From NCBI GenBank assembly GCA_005879805.1, contig VBKL01000090.1:1-53005 (forward strand): DNA of 53,005 nucleotides, in the 5' to 3' direction. Both the position numbers and the translations under genes were made by a program. This DNA is from Deltaproteobacteria bacterium (GTDB lineage: Bacteria; Myxococcota; Myxococcia; Myxococcales; 40CM-4-68-19). Numbering within the stretch: position 1 is the first letter of the stretch; each line of letters starts with the position of its first letter. A model generated the notes under the pieces. It was not told the origin of the DNA. It did no database searches and saw nothing but the letters and a program-made list of their open reading frames with translations. Below are positions 1 to 9,017 of the stretch, in pieces.

Positions 1-1
1 A

Positions 2-388
2 GTGGCCATCGCGCTCCTGCTGCTCCGGCTTCGAATCCCGCAGCAAGGTCCAGGCTCCGTGCTCCTGGCCTTCCTTGTCGCGCAGCTTGCCGCCGCGGGC
101 ATCGGGTGGCACCGGACGGCGCGGATCGTCGGCTTCGCCGAGCTTGCGCGGGCCGACGCCGCGGACCGGGAGCGCCGTTCGGCCTTCGCGACGCTTCCAC
201 CCGAGCCGGCACCCCCGGCACCGATCCCGGCGCTGGGAACGCGCTCAGCCGTCCTGGACGCTCTGGCACCTCCCGTTTCCTTGCCGCCACCCGTCGCTGC
301 CAACCCTGCCGAGCGCCTGCCCCTTTCGTTCGAGCCCTCGCCGGGCGCGAACCGCGCCTTGTCCGGCCCTCGCCATTCTGGTACCTGA
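2..388 (+). CDS. C-terminal fragment of an unknown membrane protein
   Basis: The reading frame is open from the window edge to a TGA, so only the 3' part is visible and the true start lies outside. The fragment begins with a hydrophobic stretch, then a second hydrophobic run (about residues 20-36), then a charged segment and a long Pro/Ala-rich tail. This suggests membrane anchoring followed by a low-complexity cytoplasmic or periplasmic tail. I do not recognise the family. It lies 63 bp upstream of leuS on the same strand, and nothing in it links it functionally to that gene. Confidence 0.45.
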   Translation: MAIALLLLRLRIPQQGPGSVLLAFLVAQLAAAGIGWHRTARIVGFAELARADAADRERRSAFATLPPEPAPPAPIPALGTRSAVLDALAPPVSLPPPVAANPAERLPLSFEPSPGANRALSGPRHSGT

Positions 389-451
389 CCCGCCCCCCTC
401 CGCCGCAAGGCGTTAGAATGGGCGGATCGGTTTTCGAGGAGGTCACGGGGC

Positions 452-2968
452 GTGCAGGATCGGTACGATCCGAAGTCCGTCGAGCCACGCTGGCAGCGCC
501 ATTGGGAGGAGAAGGACCTGTTCCGCGCCGGTGCTCGCGCGGGGGCCCCGAAGAAGTACATCCTCGCCATGCTCCCGTACCCGTCGGGCGAGATGCACAT
601 GGGACACGTCCGCGTGTACGCCATCGCCGACGTCCTCTCCCGGTACAACCGCAAGCGCGGCTACGACGTCTTGCAACCCCTCGGCTGGGACGCATTCGGC
701 CTGCCTGCCGAGAACGCCGCCATCAAGGAAGGGCTGCACCCGCGGATCCGCACGCCCAAGAACATCAAGACCTTCAAGGAGGACGTGCAGTCGCTCGGCA
801 TCTCCATCGACTGGACGCGCGAGATCGACACCAGCGAGCCCGAGTTCTACCGCTGGAACCAGTGGTTCTTCCTCCGCATGCTCGAGCGCGGCCTCGTCTA
901 TCGGCGCCGGGCAAAGGTCAACTTCTGCCCCTCCTGCAACACCGTGCTCGCCAACGAGCAGGTCGAGGAAGGCTTCTGCTGGCGCTGCGGGAGCAAGGTC
1001 GAGGAGCGCGAGATCCCGGAGTGGGCGTTCCGCATCACCAAGTACGCCGATCGACTACTGGAAGGGCTGGACGGCCTCGACTGGCCCGAACGCGTCGTCG
1101 CCATGCAGCGGAACTGGATCGGCCGCTCCGACGGCCTGGAGATCGAGTTCCCCGTCGTCAAGTCGAAGTCCGACCGCTTCCGCGTCTTCACCACGCGGGC
1201 GGACACCATCTATGGCGCGACCTATGTGGCCGCCGCCCCGGACCACCCGCTCGTGCAGAAGCTCGCGCCGGCGGCGAAGAAGGCGGAGATCGCGGCTTTT
1301 GCGGAGAAGGTCCGCGTCGCTGCCCGCGCCGTAGGCGAAGGAGCGGCGGCCGCGGAGAAGGAAGGCATCGACACCGGCATCCGCGTGAAGAACCCCTTCA
1401 CCAGCGAGACCATCCCGGTGTGGGTCGCCAACTTCGTGCTGGCCGGATACGGCACGGGCGCGGTGATGGCGGTGCCGGCGCACGACCAGCGCGATTTCGA
1501 GTTCGCCAAGAAGTTCGAGCTGCCCATCCGGTTCGTCGTGCGGCCCTCCGAGGAGGACGACTCGTTCGACCCCGCCACGGCCCAGAAGGCTTTCACCGAG
1601 TACGGTGTCCTCGCCGATTCCGGGTCGTTCAGCGGCCTGCCCTCGGAGCAGGCGCGGCTCGCCATCGCCGCCGAGGCGCAGCGGCGCGGGATCGGAAGTC
1701 CCGCCGTCAACTTCCACCTCCGCGATTGGGGCATCTCCCGCCAGCGGTATTGGGGAACGCCCATCCCCATCCTCTACTGTGCGAATTGCGATCCGGAGGG
1801 ACACGGTATCCCCGTGCCGGACGAGGATCTTCCCGTCGTCCTGCCGGACATCGACGTGAAGGAGGTCCTGACGGGGAAGGGCGAGCCACCCCTCGCCAAG
1901 GTGACGAGCTGGGTGAATATCCATTGCCCGAGGTGCGGCGGTCCCGCGCGCCGCGAAGCCGAGACGATGGATACCTTCGTCGACTCGAGCTGGTACTTCG
2001 CGCGGTATCTCTCCCCGCACGAGGACAAGGCGCCGTTCCTGCGCGAGGACGCGGACCGCTGGCTCGCCATCGACACCTACGTCGGCGGACCGGAGCACGC
2101 GGTCCTGCACCTGCTCTACTTCCGCTTCTGGACCAAGGTGATGGCCGAGCTGGGGCTCACCGCCGTCCACGAGCCCGCGCAGCGTCTGGTCACGCAAGGG
2201 ATCGTCAAGGGACGCGACGGCGAGAAGATGTCGAAGAGCAAGGGCAACGTGGTCTCGCCCCGCGACATCATCTCCGAGTACGGCGCGGACACCGCGCGCC
2301 TCTTCATCCTCTTCGCCGCTCCGGCGGAGAAGGACATGGATTGGTCGGACGAGCAGATCGAGGGCCAGCACCGGTTCCTTGGACGCGTCTTCCGGCTCTT
2401 TCAGGCGAACGCCGACAAGGTGCGCGGCAAGACCGTCCACGCCTCGTTCGCGCAGGGCGAGGCGCTGGAGATCCGGCGCAAGACGCATCGGACCATCGCC
2501 CGCGTGACCCAGCAGCTCGAGCGGCTGCAGTTCAACACTGCCATCTCCAGCTTGATGGAGCTGGTGAACACGGTCACCGGCTTCGTGCCGAAGAACGAAG
2601 GGGACGAGGGCGCCATCGTCGAGGCGCTGGAAAGCATCGCGCAGCTGTTGTCGCCGTTCGCGCCCCACCTCGCCGAGGAGATGTGGTCCGAGCTGGGCCA
2701 CACGGCGCGCCGTCGTGACGAGGAGCTCGTTCTCCGGCCCTGGCCCCACGCCGACCCCGCGCTGACGGCGGAGGAGACGGTGAACATCGCCGTGCAGGTC
2801 AACGGCAAGCTGCGCGGGCAGGTCTCCGTCTCGGCCATGGCGGCCGAGGAGGACATCCGCGAGGCGGCCGCCGCCGACCCGAAGATCCGCGGCTGGATCG
2901 ACGGCAAGACGGTGAAGAAGGTGGTGGTGATTCCGAAGCGGCTCGTGAACTTCGTCGTCGGAACGTGA
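452..2968 (+). CDS. leuS: Leucyl-tRNA synthetase
   Basis: Class Ia aminoacyl-tRNA synthetase charging tRNA-Leu in the cytoplasm. The 838-residue product is normal length for bacterial LeuRS. The HIGH signature appears as HMGH at residues 49-52 and the KMSKS loop is intact at 592-596. Cysteine pairs typical of the zinc-binding insertions are seen (FCPSCN, CWRCG and later CPRCGG). The CP1 editing region is continuous between them. Translation starts at GTG, chosen because an AGGAGG-type ribosome site lies just upstream and the N-terminus QDRYDP is typical. The stop overlaps the lptE start by 4 bp, so the two genes are probably translationally coupled. Confidence 0.97.
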   Translation: MQDRYDPKSVEPRWQRHWEEKDLFRAGARAGAPKKYILAMLPYPSGEMHMGHVRVYAIADVLSRYNRKRGYDVLQPLGWDAFGLPAENAAIKEGLHPRIRTPKNIKTFKEDVQSLGISIDWTREIDTSEPEFYRWNQWFFLRMLERGLVYRRRAKVNFCPSCNTVLANEQVEEGFCWRCGSKVEEREIPEWAFRITKYADRLLEGLDGLDWPERVVAMQRNWIGRSDGLEIEFPVVKSKSDRFRVFTTRADTIYGATYVAAAPDHPLVQKLAPAAKKAEIAAFAEKVRVAARAVGEGAAAAEKEGIDTGIRVKNPFTSETIPVWVANFVLAGYGTGAVMAVPAHDQRDFEFAKKFELPIRFVVRPSEEDDSFDPATAQKAFTEYGVLADSGSFSGLPSEQARLAIAAEAQRRGIGSPAVNFHLRDWGISRQRYWGTPIPILYCANCDPEGHGIPVPDEDLPVVLPDIDVKEVLTGKGEPPLAKVTSWVNIHCPRCGGPARREAETMDTFVDSSWYFARYLSPHEDKAPFLREDADRWLAIDTYVGGPEHAVLHLLYFRFWTKVMAELGLTAVHEPAQRLVTQGIVKGRDGEKMSKSKGNVVSPRDIISEYGADTARLFILFAAPAEKDMDWSDEQIEGQHRFLGRVFRLFQANADKVRGKTVHASFAQGEALEIRRKTHRTIARVTQQLERLQFNTAISSLMELVNTVTGFVPKNEGDEGAIVEALESIAQLLSPFAPHLAEEMWSELGHTARRRDEELVLRPWPHADPALTAEETVNIAVQVNGKLRGQVSVSAMAAEEDIREAAAADPKIRGWIDGKTVKKVVVIPKRLVNFVVGT

Positions 2969-3432
2969 AGCGCGCGCTCGTCCTCGTCCTCGCTGCAGGC
3001 TGCGGCTACACGATGGCCCGCGGGGGCGGCTCTCCCCTGCGGGTCTCGCCGTTCCGCAATTCGACGGCGCAGGTGGAAGCGGGCGGCCTCTTCGCCTCGG
3101 CGCTGCGCGAGGAGGTCGAGGCGCGGGGGCGGCTGAGCGAGAGCGAGGGACCCACGCTGCAAGGGGAGTTGCTCGCGGTCCGCAGCGGTCCGAGCGCCAC
3201 CAACGCGGCCGGCGCTCTCGCCTTCCGGGTCGATGCGGATGTCCTCCTGCGCGTAGTCGAGCCGCAGGGCGCGGTCTCCTACGAGGACCGCGGCACCTTC
3301 AGCGAGGATTATCTGGTGGGAGTGGACGTGCTCGGGACCGAGGCGAATCGGCGTGCGGCGTTGCGGCGACTGGCAAAGGCCGCCTCGCGCGACCTGATCG
3401 AACGGTACGAAATCGCGCGCCGGATGCGCTGA
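2965..3432 (+). CDS. lptE: LptE-like LPS-assembly lipoprotein
   Basis: Probable outer-membrane lipoprotein that plugs the LptD barrel during lipopolysaccharide insertion. The 155-residue product has a short signal peptide with an AAGC lipobox (Cys13) followed by GYTM. The mature part has the LptE pattern: an early 'PFRNSTAQVEAG' motif and a C-terminal helix-rich end. The GTG start overlaps the leuS stop (GTGA). The leuS-lptE order is conserved in many Gram-negative bacteria and supports the call more strongly than the divergent sequence itself. The holA gene that often follows lptE is absent here. Confidence 0.8.
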   Translation: MKRALVLVLAAGCGYTMARGGGSPLRVSPFRNSTAQVEAGGLFASALREEVEARGRLSESEGPTLQGELLAVRSGPSATNAAGALAFRVDADVLLRVVEPQGAVSYEDRGTFSEDYLVGVDVLGTEANRRAALRRLAKAASRDLIERYEIARRMR

Positions 3433-3435
3433 AGG

Positions 3436-3708
3436 TTACTTCGCCGCCGGAGCGGCGGTGGCCGACCTGGACAGCCGCGCGATGCGGCGCGAGGCCTGCG
3501 CCTTGTGGATGACGCCCTTCGATGCCGCCTTGGAAATGGCGCGGATGGCGGAAGTGAGCTCCGTCTTCACTTTCGCCGCGTCGCCCGCGGCGAGCGCCTC
3601 GCGGAACTTCCGCACCTGCGTCCGCACGGCGGAGCTGATTCCTTGGTTTCGGGCGCGATGCTTGTGCGCCTGCCGGTTCTGCTTCTCCGCCGATTTCGTG
3701 TTGGCCAC
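3436..3708 (-). CDS. rpsT: 30S ribosomal protein S20
   Basis: Small basic protein that binds 16S rRNA in the 30S subunit. The 90-residue product starts ANTKSAEKQNRQ after a GTG and ends with the S20 pattern 'GVIHKAQASRRIARL'. An upstream in-frame ATG would add 15 residues unlike any S20 I know, so the GTG at 3708 is preferred; a GGAG lies about 10 nt upstream of it. The gene is convergent with lptE, with only 3 bp between stops. A sigma70-type promoter is visible upstream. Confidence 0.93.
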   Translation of the reverse strand: MANTKSAEKQNRQAHKHRARNQGISSAVRTQVRKFREALAAGDAAKVKTELTSAIRAISKAASKGVIHKAQASRRIARLSRSATAAPAAK

Positions 3709-3743
3709 TCGTTTGTGCTCCGGCGATCGAAAAGAGGCGGGCG

Positions 3744-3772
3744 TGCGTAGCACCCGCCCTTCGGACTGTCAA
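3744..3772 (-). promoter_or_regulatory. Likely sigma70 promoter of rpsT
   Basis: On the minus strand a perfect TTGACA (-35, 3767-3772) is followed after 17 nt by TACGCA (-10, 3744-3749), 36 nt before the rpsT GTG. The -10 is poor but the -35 and spacing are ideal. A GC-rich imperfect inverted repeat overlaps the -10 and the start of the leader. Confidence 0.5.
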
Positions 3773-4033
3773 CGCGCCCGGATCCGCCGCTCGGAGAAGC
3801 CGTCCACACCTTGTCCACGTTCGCCGATCGGAGGCTCGCGCGGTGACGACGCCGCGGGGAAACAGGCGAATGATCTTCTCATTTCCTGCAACTATTCAGA
3901 TTGTCAGGATGTTTTACGTCCGGACCACGACTTTCCGGAGGGGGCGACCGCGGCGTCCGAGGGGGTGCAGGATTCTACCCCGCTCGAATCCACAAGCCGT
4001 CCACACCCCACTAGGGATTCGCGGCACCCTGCG
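3773..4033. other. Intergenic region between rpsT and mazG, with a 14-nt direct repeat
   Basis: No convincing gene is seen between the rpsT promoter and the mazG stop. The stretch around 3865-3915 is clearly more AT-rich than its surroundings. A 14-nt direct repeat, AAGCCGTCCACACC, occurs at 3797-3810 and 3994-4007. A small inverted repeat (GGGGT...ACCCC) lies near 3961-3980. The region could hold a small RNA or protein-binding sites, but no known RNA family was recognised. Confidence 0.4.
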
Positions 4034-4861
4034 TCACGGGCCCGCCCGCTCGCGGATCTTCGCCTCGTTCCAGAAACGATCCATCTCCTCGAGCGTGCTC
4101 TCGCGCGGCGTCCTTCCGGACTCGCGCAGGCGATCTTCGATGTGGTGGAAGCGCCCTTCGAAGCGCCGCACCGCCGCGCGCAGCGCCTCCTCGGGATGGA
4201 CCTTCACGAATCGGCCGAGGTTGGCGAGAGCGAAGAGGAGGTCGCCCAGCTCGTGTTCCACCTGCTGCTGGCCTTTATCGGTCCCCGAGCCTTGAGCGAC
4301 GGCCTCCTCGAGCTCGGACAGCTCTTCGCGGACCTTGGCGAGCACTCCCTTGCTGTCGGGCCAGTCGAATCCGACCGCGCCTGCCTTCTCCGTGATTCGC
4401 TCCGCGCGGACCAGCGCGGGCAGACCGGTGGGGACGCCGCCGATGGCGCTGCGAGGTCCTTCGCCCTTCGCCTTGCGCTCGTCGGCCTTGATCCGCTCCC
4501 AGTTCTTCACCACCTCGCGGGAGCCGGAAACGCTGACGTCGCCGAAGACGTGCGGGTGCCGCCGGGTCAGTTTTTCCGCGATGGTGTCGCACACCGCCGC
4601 GAAGTCGAACTTCCCCTCCTCGCGCGCGATGCGGGACTGGAAGACGACCTGGAAGAGCAGGTCGCCCAGCTCCTCGCGGTGGTGGGCGGCGTCGCCTGAC
4701 TCGATCGCCTCGATGACCTCGTGCGCCTCTTCGAGGAGATAGGGCGTGAGCGAGCGCAACGTCTGCTCGCGGTCCCACGGACAGCCGCCGGGGTCGCGCA
4801 GCTTGTCCATGATGGCGAGGAGTCTTTCGATGGCGGCCTGCGCCGCGGCATGTCCTTCCAT
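4034..4861 (-). CDS. mazG: MazG nucleoside triphosphate pyrophosphohydrolase
   Basis: House-cleaning enzyme that hydrolyses (d)NTPs to NMP and pyrophosphate and can lower ppGpp. The 275-residue product has two tandem MazG domains. The first has CPWDREQTL (27-35), the metal-binding glutamates in YLLEEAHEVIEAIE (41-54) and EELGDLLFQ (63-71). The second repeats this as EELSELEEAV and VEHELGDLLFALANL. The ATG at 4861 gives the usual short N-terminus; a much longer open frame upstream is discarded because it runs antisense through the next gene. It is transcribed divergently from the membrane TPR gene at 4935. Confidence 0.93.
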   Translation of the reverse strand: MEGHAAAQAAIERLLAIMDKLRDPGGCPWDREQTLRSLTPYLLEEAHEVIEAIESGDAAHHREELGDLLFQVVFQSRIAREEGKFDFAAVCDTIAEKLTRRHPHVFGDVSVSGSREVVKNWERIKADERKAKGEGPRSAIGGVPTGLPALVRAERITEKAGAVGFDWPDSKGVLAKVREELSELEEAVAQGSGTDKGQQQVEHELGDLLFALANLGRFVKVHPEEALRAAVRRFEGRFHHIEDRLRESGRTPRESTLEEMDRFWNEAKIRERAGP

Positions 4862-4934
4862 GGCGGCGGATGTAGCACAGTGCCGCCGGGATTCCGGCCG
4901 GATTCCTTGGTCCTGCGCGGCGCGCTCCTCTAGG

Positions 4935-6896
4935 ATGGGCGATGTGAACGGCCTTGGGTCCATCCGGTGGGCAGGCGTCGTGGCCGCGGCGCTGTGCGCG
5001 TTCGCACAGACCGCGCGCGCGCAGTCGGACAACCCCCCGGCGGGCGCCGCTCCCGCATCCGCGCAGGCGATCGTCCTCCCGCAGGAGAAGAGCGCGGACC
5101 TCAACGCCCACTGGGCGCTGCGGCGCGAGTACCTGCGCGATCGCGACGACCGGCGCGCCGAGGACGAGGAGCGCAAGGTTCGCCAGATCAAGGACGACCT
5201 GGCGCTCACCAACCTCTTTGCCATCGGCGCCGCGCTCGTTCGCGAGAGCCACGACGCGCTCGCTGCCGATTCGCCCGCCCTGGCCCTCAAGCTGTGCAAC
5301 CTGGCCGTCGAGCTGGCGCCCGATTTGCGCGACGCGCACACCTGCGTCGCCCGCGCCGCGCTCGCGGACGATCCCACCTCGGTGCGGGTGGCCGCGAGCG
5401 AGACGATCGCCGCCGCGCGCGCGGCGATCTCCGACCCGCGCGAGAGCCGCGCGTTCCTTGCCAACACCGGAAGCGTGATCTTCGCCGGGGTGCTCGCCGC
5501 CGCCGCGGCGTTCGTGCTGCTGCTCTTCCTTCGCTACGGGCGGTTCTACGCGCACGACGTCTTCCACCTGTTCCCGACGGGAGCCAGGAGATGGCAGACG
5601 GCGGTGCTCGCCGCTGCCCTCATCGCCGCGCCGCTCCTCCTGCGGCTCGGGGTCGCTCCCGTCTTCTTCGCCATCCTCATCGCCTGCGCGCTCTACGCGA
5701 CCACGGCGGAGGTGGTCGTCTCGCTGGTCTTGCTCGCCTGCGTCGCGGCGGCTCCGACCGCGGCTGCCGCCCTGGCTCGCCTGGCGGCGTTCGGCGGTCC
5801 CGCCTCGGACGCATATCTGGTCGAGCACGGGGAAGGCACTCCGCCGCAGATCGCGCGGCTCGCGGCCCGCCTCTCGCGCGGGAAGCCGGAGATGCCGGTC
5901 GCTTTCGTCCTCGCCCACAAGGCAAAACGCGAAGGGGATCTCGCGGAAGCCGAGGCGCTGTACGAGAAGGCAATCGAGGCCGCGCCGCCGGACACGTCGA
6001 ATCGCGCCCTCGCCGTGCTGCACAACGATCTCGGCAACGTCTATTTCCTCGCTCATGACGCGCAGAAGGCAGAGCGGGAATACCAGCAGGCCATCGAGCT
6101 CGCCGAAGGTCTCGCCGCTCCGCACTTCAACCTGAGCCGGGCGCTCGGCGACCGCGGCACCTCGGGGCTGGAAAAGGTGCAGTCGGAACAGGCGCGCGCG
6201 CTGGAGCTCGATCGGGTCGCCGTCGAGGAGTTCACCGGTGGGCAGCTCGGCGCGAACCGCAAGGCGAACAAGCTGGTGATGGATCTGCCGCTCGATCCCT
6301 CGATGCTCGATGGGCTCCTCGACTCCGAGGCCAGGGTCGCGGGCCCGATCTCCGACGAGGCCCGCATCCTCCTCGGGGGCAGGAACGCGCAGGCCGTCGC
6401 CATCGCGACGGCGATCCTGTTGCTCCTGTTGCACATCCTCCGCAGCCGGGTGCGTCCGAGCAGCCGGTGCGAGCGCTGCGGCCGCGAGGTCTGCAAGCGC
6501 TGCGACGCCGACGCTCGGCCCGCCGAGGCGCTCTGCGCCCAGTGCGTGAACGTCTTCGTACGGCGGACGGGGGTCGATCCCGCCGAGCGTGCTCGCAAGC
6601 AGACTTCGGTGGATCGCTACCACCGCCGCCGGACCGTCCTCGTGCGGCTCTCCAACGTCCTGTCGGGCGCCGGCCACGTGCTCCTCGGGTACCCGGTGCG
6701 CGGTCTCCTCTTCCTGCTCGTCACCGGTTGCCTCCTGATGAGCGTCCTGCTCTTCCACGGCCTCGCCCACGCGCCCAATCCGGTACGGAGCGGACTCTCC
6801 ATGTTCCGCGTCGGTATGACGGTGGCCGCCTTCCTGCTCACCTACGGGATCTGCTTCCGCGACATCGGCACCCGCGACCGGACGGAGGCTCCCTAG
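4935..6896 (+). CDS. Membrane TPR protein with a C-terminal cysteine-rich zinc-finger-like motif
   Basis: Function unknown. The 653-residue protein starts with a signal peptide ending near ARAQ. A helical region follows, then a block of hydrophobic segments (about 178-280), a TPR-like region (about 315-410), another membrane segment (about 485-500), a six-cysteine motif (CERC, CKRC, CAQC; Cys 512-537) and two or three final membrane helices. Cys clusters of this kind usually bind zinc. The ATG at 4935 is used; a GTG at 4944 with a better-spaced purine-rich upstream sequence is possible. The stop is 2 bp before the DUF4388-PhoH start, indicating an operon. Confidence 0.7.
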   Translation: MGDVNGLGSIRWAGVVAAALCAFAQTARAQSDNPPAGAAPASAQAIVLPQEKSADLNAHWALRREYLRDRDDRRAEDEERKVRQIKDDLALTNLFAIGAALVRESHDALAADSPALALKLCNLAVELAPDLRDAHTCVARAALADDPTSVRVAASETIAAARAAISDPRESRAFLANTGSVIFAGVLAAAAAFVLLLFLRYGRFYAHDVFHLFPTGARRWQTAVLAAALIAAPLLLRLGVAPVFFAILIACALYATTAEVVVSLVLLACVAAAPTAAAALARLAAFGGPASDAYLVEHGEGTPPQIARLAARLSRGKPEMPVAFVLAHKAKREGDLAEAEALYEKAIEAAPPDTSNRALAVLHNDLGNVYFLAHDAQKAEREYQQAIELAEGLAAPHFNLSRALGDRGTSGLEKVQSEQARALELDRVAVEEFTGGQLGANRKANKLVMDLPLDPSMLDGLLDSEARVAGPISDEARILLGGRNAQAVAIATAILLLLLHILRSRVRPSSRCERCGREVCKRCDADARPAEALCAQCVNVFVRRTGVDPAERARKQTSVDRYHRRRTVLVRLSNVLSGAGHVLLGYPVRGLLFLLVTGCLLMSVLLFHGLAHAPNPVRSGLSMFRVGMTVAAFLLTYGICFRDIGTRDRTEAP

Positions 6897-6898
6897 CC

Positions 6899-9004
6899 AT
6901 GGCCCTCTCCGGAACGCTCAAGGATTTCGGCATCGCCGACATCCTCCAGCTCATCGGCCACCAGACCAAGACGGGGAAGCTGGTCCTCAAGAACGGGCCC
7001 GAGGAGGTCGACGTCCTCTTCGTCGAGGGCAACGTCGTCTTCGCCACCGACAACGCCCGCCAGAAGGAGTCGCTCCTCGGGAGCATGCTCCTGCGCGCCG
7101 AGCTCGTCACCGAGGAGAAGCTCGAGGAGGCGCTGGTACTGCAGAAGCGCTCGTTGAAGCGCCTCGGCGACGTCCTGCTCGAGCAGAATTATCTGGCCGC
7201 CGAAGACCTCGCGCAGGTGATGCGCCTGCAGACCACGGAGACGCTCTACAAGCTCTTCTCCTGGAAGACCGGCACCTACGAGTTCGAGCAGGAAGAGCTG
7301 GAAGGATTCAAGTCGGGCTTCGAGCCCGTCCGGGCGGAATCGGTCCTCCTCGAGGGCTTCCGCCGGATGGACGAGTGGCCGGCGGTTCGCAAGAAGCTCC
7401 CCTGGCCGGGTGCGACTTTCCGGCAGCGCAAGGAGCTTCCGGCGCCGGCCGAGAGCGCGCCCGAGAAGGACGAGGGCCCAGGGGAGCGGCACCGGAACGT
7501 CTACCGGCACGCCCTGGAAGGCCGTACCGCCACCAGCGTTGCCGACGTCTCGCGGGTGGGCGAGTTCGAGACCTGGAAGGCCCTGGTCGAGCTCATCGAA
7601 TGGGGCTATCTCGAGGCCGTTCCGCCCGCCAAGGGGAAGTCGGCCGCGTCCGGGCCGGCTGCCAGGAAGCCGGCGAGAAGCAGTGGGCTCCTACGCCTGG
7701 GGCTGGCCACGACGGCGTTCTGCGCCGTCATCCTGCTCGCACACCTCGCGACGCCTGCCCTCGGCTCGGATCCCCGGGAGGTGGCGGCAGGGCGCGGAGC
7801 CGTGCGGCATCTGCTCGGCCGCGACCAGGTCTTGCGCCTGGAAAGCGCTCTCGAAATCTACCGGGTCGAGCACGGCGAATACCCGGCCTCGCTCGCGGCC
7901 CTGGTCGACGGGCAGCTCGTCTCGCCGCGCGACCTGAAGTACCCCTTCCGGGACCCGTATCACTACCGGAGGACGCCACAAGGGTTTGTCTTGCTGCGGC
8001 TGGAGCTCACCGACAACGAAGGTGCGAGGGCGCTTGCTGGGGGTAGAAGCGAGAATCTCCGCCTGATCGAGCGGCGGCTCTCCGTCCACATCGGACAGCG
8101 TGGCAACGTCTTCCTCATCTCGGGCGATCCCGCCCGCGTCCAACTCGCCGAGCGCCTGCTCGCGCAGCTGAACGCGCTGGTCACGAAGAAGTACCCGCTC
8201 GGGCTGGAGGACGTGGAGCAGGCGACGAAGGTCCTGATGGCGGACCCCGAAGCCGACCTGCGCGAGATCTTCCTCGACACCATCTACGTCACGAGCCGCA
8301 ACCGGCCGGTGACGCCGAAGGGTTTCGCGCAGAAGTCGTACATCGATGCCATCCGCAAGTTCGACATCGTCTTCGGCATCGGACCCGCCGGGACCGGCAA
8401 GACCTATCTCGCCATGGCCATGGCGGTCGCAGCGCTGGTCGAGCGGCGCGTGAAGCGCATCGTCCTCTGCAGGCCCGCGGTCGAGGCGGGCGAGAAGCTG
8501 GGCTTCCTACCCGGCGATCTCGCCGAGAAGGTAAGCCCCTACCTGCGCCCGCTCTACGACGCCCTCCACGACCTGATGGAGATGGATCGCGCCCAGGACC
8601 TGCTCGATCGCGGGACGGTGGAGGTCGCGCCGCTCGCCTTCATGCGCGGGCGCACCCTCAACGACTCGTTCGTGATCCTCGACGAGGCGCAGAACACCAC
8701 TTCCGAGCAGATGAAGATGTTCCTCACCCGCCTGGGCTTCGGATCCAAGGCGGTGGTCACGGGCGATGCGACCCAGATCGACCTGCCGGCGGGAAAGGCC
8801 TCCGGCATGAACGAAGCCCGCGAGATCCTCAAGGACGTCGAGGGTATCCGTTTCATCGAGTTCACCGATCGCGACGTCGTCCGGCATCCGCTCGTGCAGG
8901 AAGTCGTACGCGCCTACGAGGCAAGCGCGGCCCGCGTCGCGGCGCAGCGCCTTGCCCAGGCGGAACGGGCCCAGCCCGCGCTTCCGCCGATTCCTTCCAA
9001 GTAA
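6899..9004 (+). CDS. DUF4388 (PATAN) protein fused in frame to a PhoH-family ATPase
   Basis: The 701-residue frame joins two proteins that are normally separate. Residues 1-160 form a DUF4388/PATAN module (starts SGTLKDFGIADILQLIG), which is associated with regulatory proteins in myxobacteria. A linker follows, then one membrane helix (about 263-283) and a pseudopilin-like segment (YPASLAALVDG). From about residue 367 the sequence is a complete PhoH/YbeZ ATPase: an N-terminal KH-like part (ENLRLIERRLSVHI), Walker A GPAGTGKT (495-502) and Walker B VILDEAQN (592-599). No stop or good start separates the halves; a TTG at 7991 after AAGGG could allow separate PhoH translation. The PhoH part and the downstream HD hydrolase are common neighbours. 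Confidence 0.85.
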   Translation: MALSGTLKDFGIADILQLIGHQTKTGKLVLKNGPEEVDVLFVEGNVVFATDNARQKESLLGSMLLRAELVTEEKLEEALVLQKRSLKRLGDVLLEQNYLAAEDLAQVMRLQTTETLYKLFSWKTGTYEFEQEELEGFKSGFEPVRAESVLLEGFRRMDEWPAVRKKLPWPGATFRQRKELPAPAESAPEKDEGPGERHRNVYRHALEGRTATSVADVSRVGEFETWKALVELIEWGYLEAVPPAKGKSAASGPAARKPARSSGLLRLGLATTAFCAVILLAHLATPALGSDPREVAAGRGAVRHLLGRDQVLRLESALEIYRVEHGEYPASLAALVDGQLVSPRDLKYPFRDPYHYRRTPQGFVLLRLELTDNEGARALAGGRSENLRLIERRLSVHIGQRGNVFLISGDPARVQLAERLLAQLNALVTKKYPLGLEDVEQATKVLMADPEADLREIFLDTIYVTSRNRPVTPKGFAQKSYIDAIRKFDIVFGIGPAGTGKTYLAMAMAVAALVERRVKRIVLCRPAVEAGEKLGFLPGDLAEKVSPYLRPLYDALHDLMEMDRAQDLLDRGTVEVAPLAFMRGRTLNDSFVILDEAQNTTSEQMKMFLTRLGFGSKAVVTGDATQIDLPAGKASGMNEAREILKDVEGIRFIEFTDRDVVRHPLVQEVVRAYEASAARVAAQRLAQAERAQPALPPIPSK

Positions 9005-9017
9005 TCCGGAGCCTGCC

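Noticed and set aside
106-2718. Long open frame overlapping leuS in another phase
   Set aside because: It is Arg/Pro/Gly-rich with no recognisable domain and is the shadow of leuS codon bias in GC-rich DNA.
3801-4007. DnaA-box-like sequences (TTGTCCACG, CGTCCACA)
   Set aside because: Each differs from the consensus at two or more positions, and no dnaA, dnaN or AT-rich unwinding region is present.
4275-6770. 831-residue minus-strand frame over the membrane TPR gene
   Set aside because: It is antisense to the TPR gene and to part of mazG in another phase; composition is typical of a GC-rich shadow.
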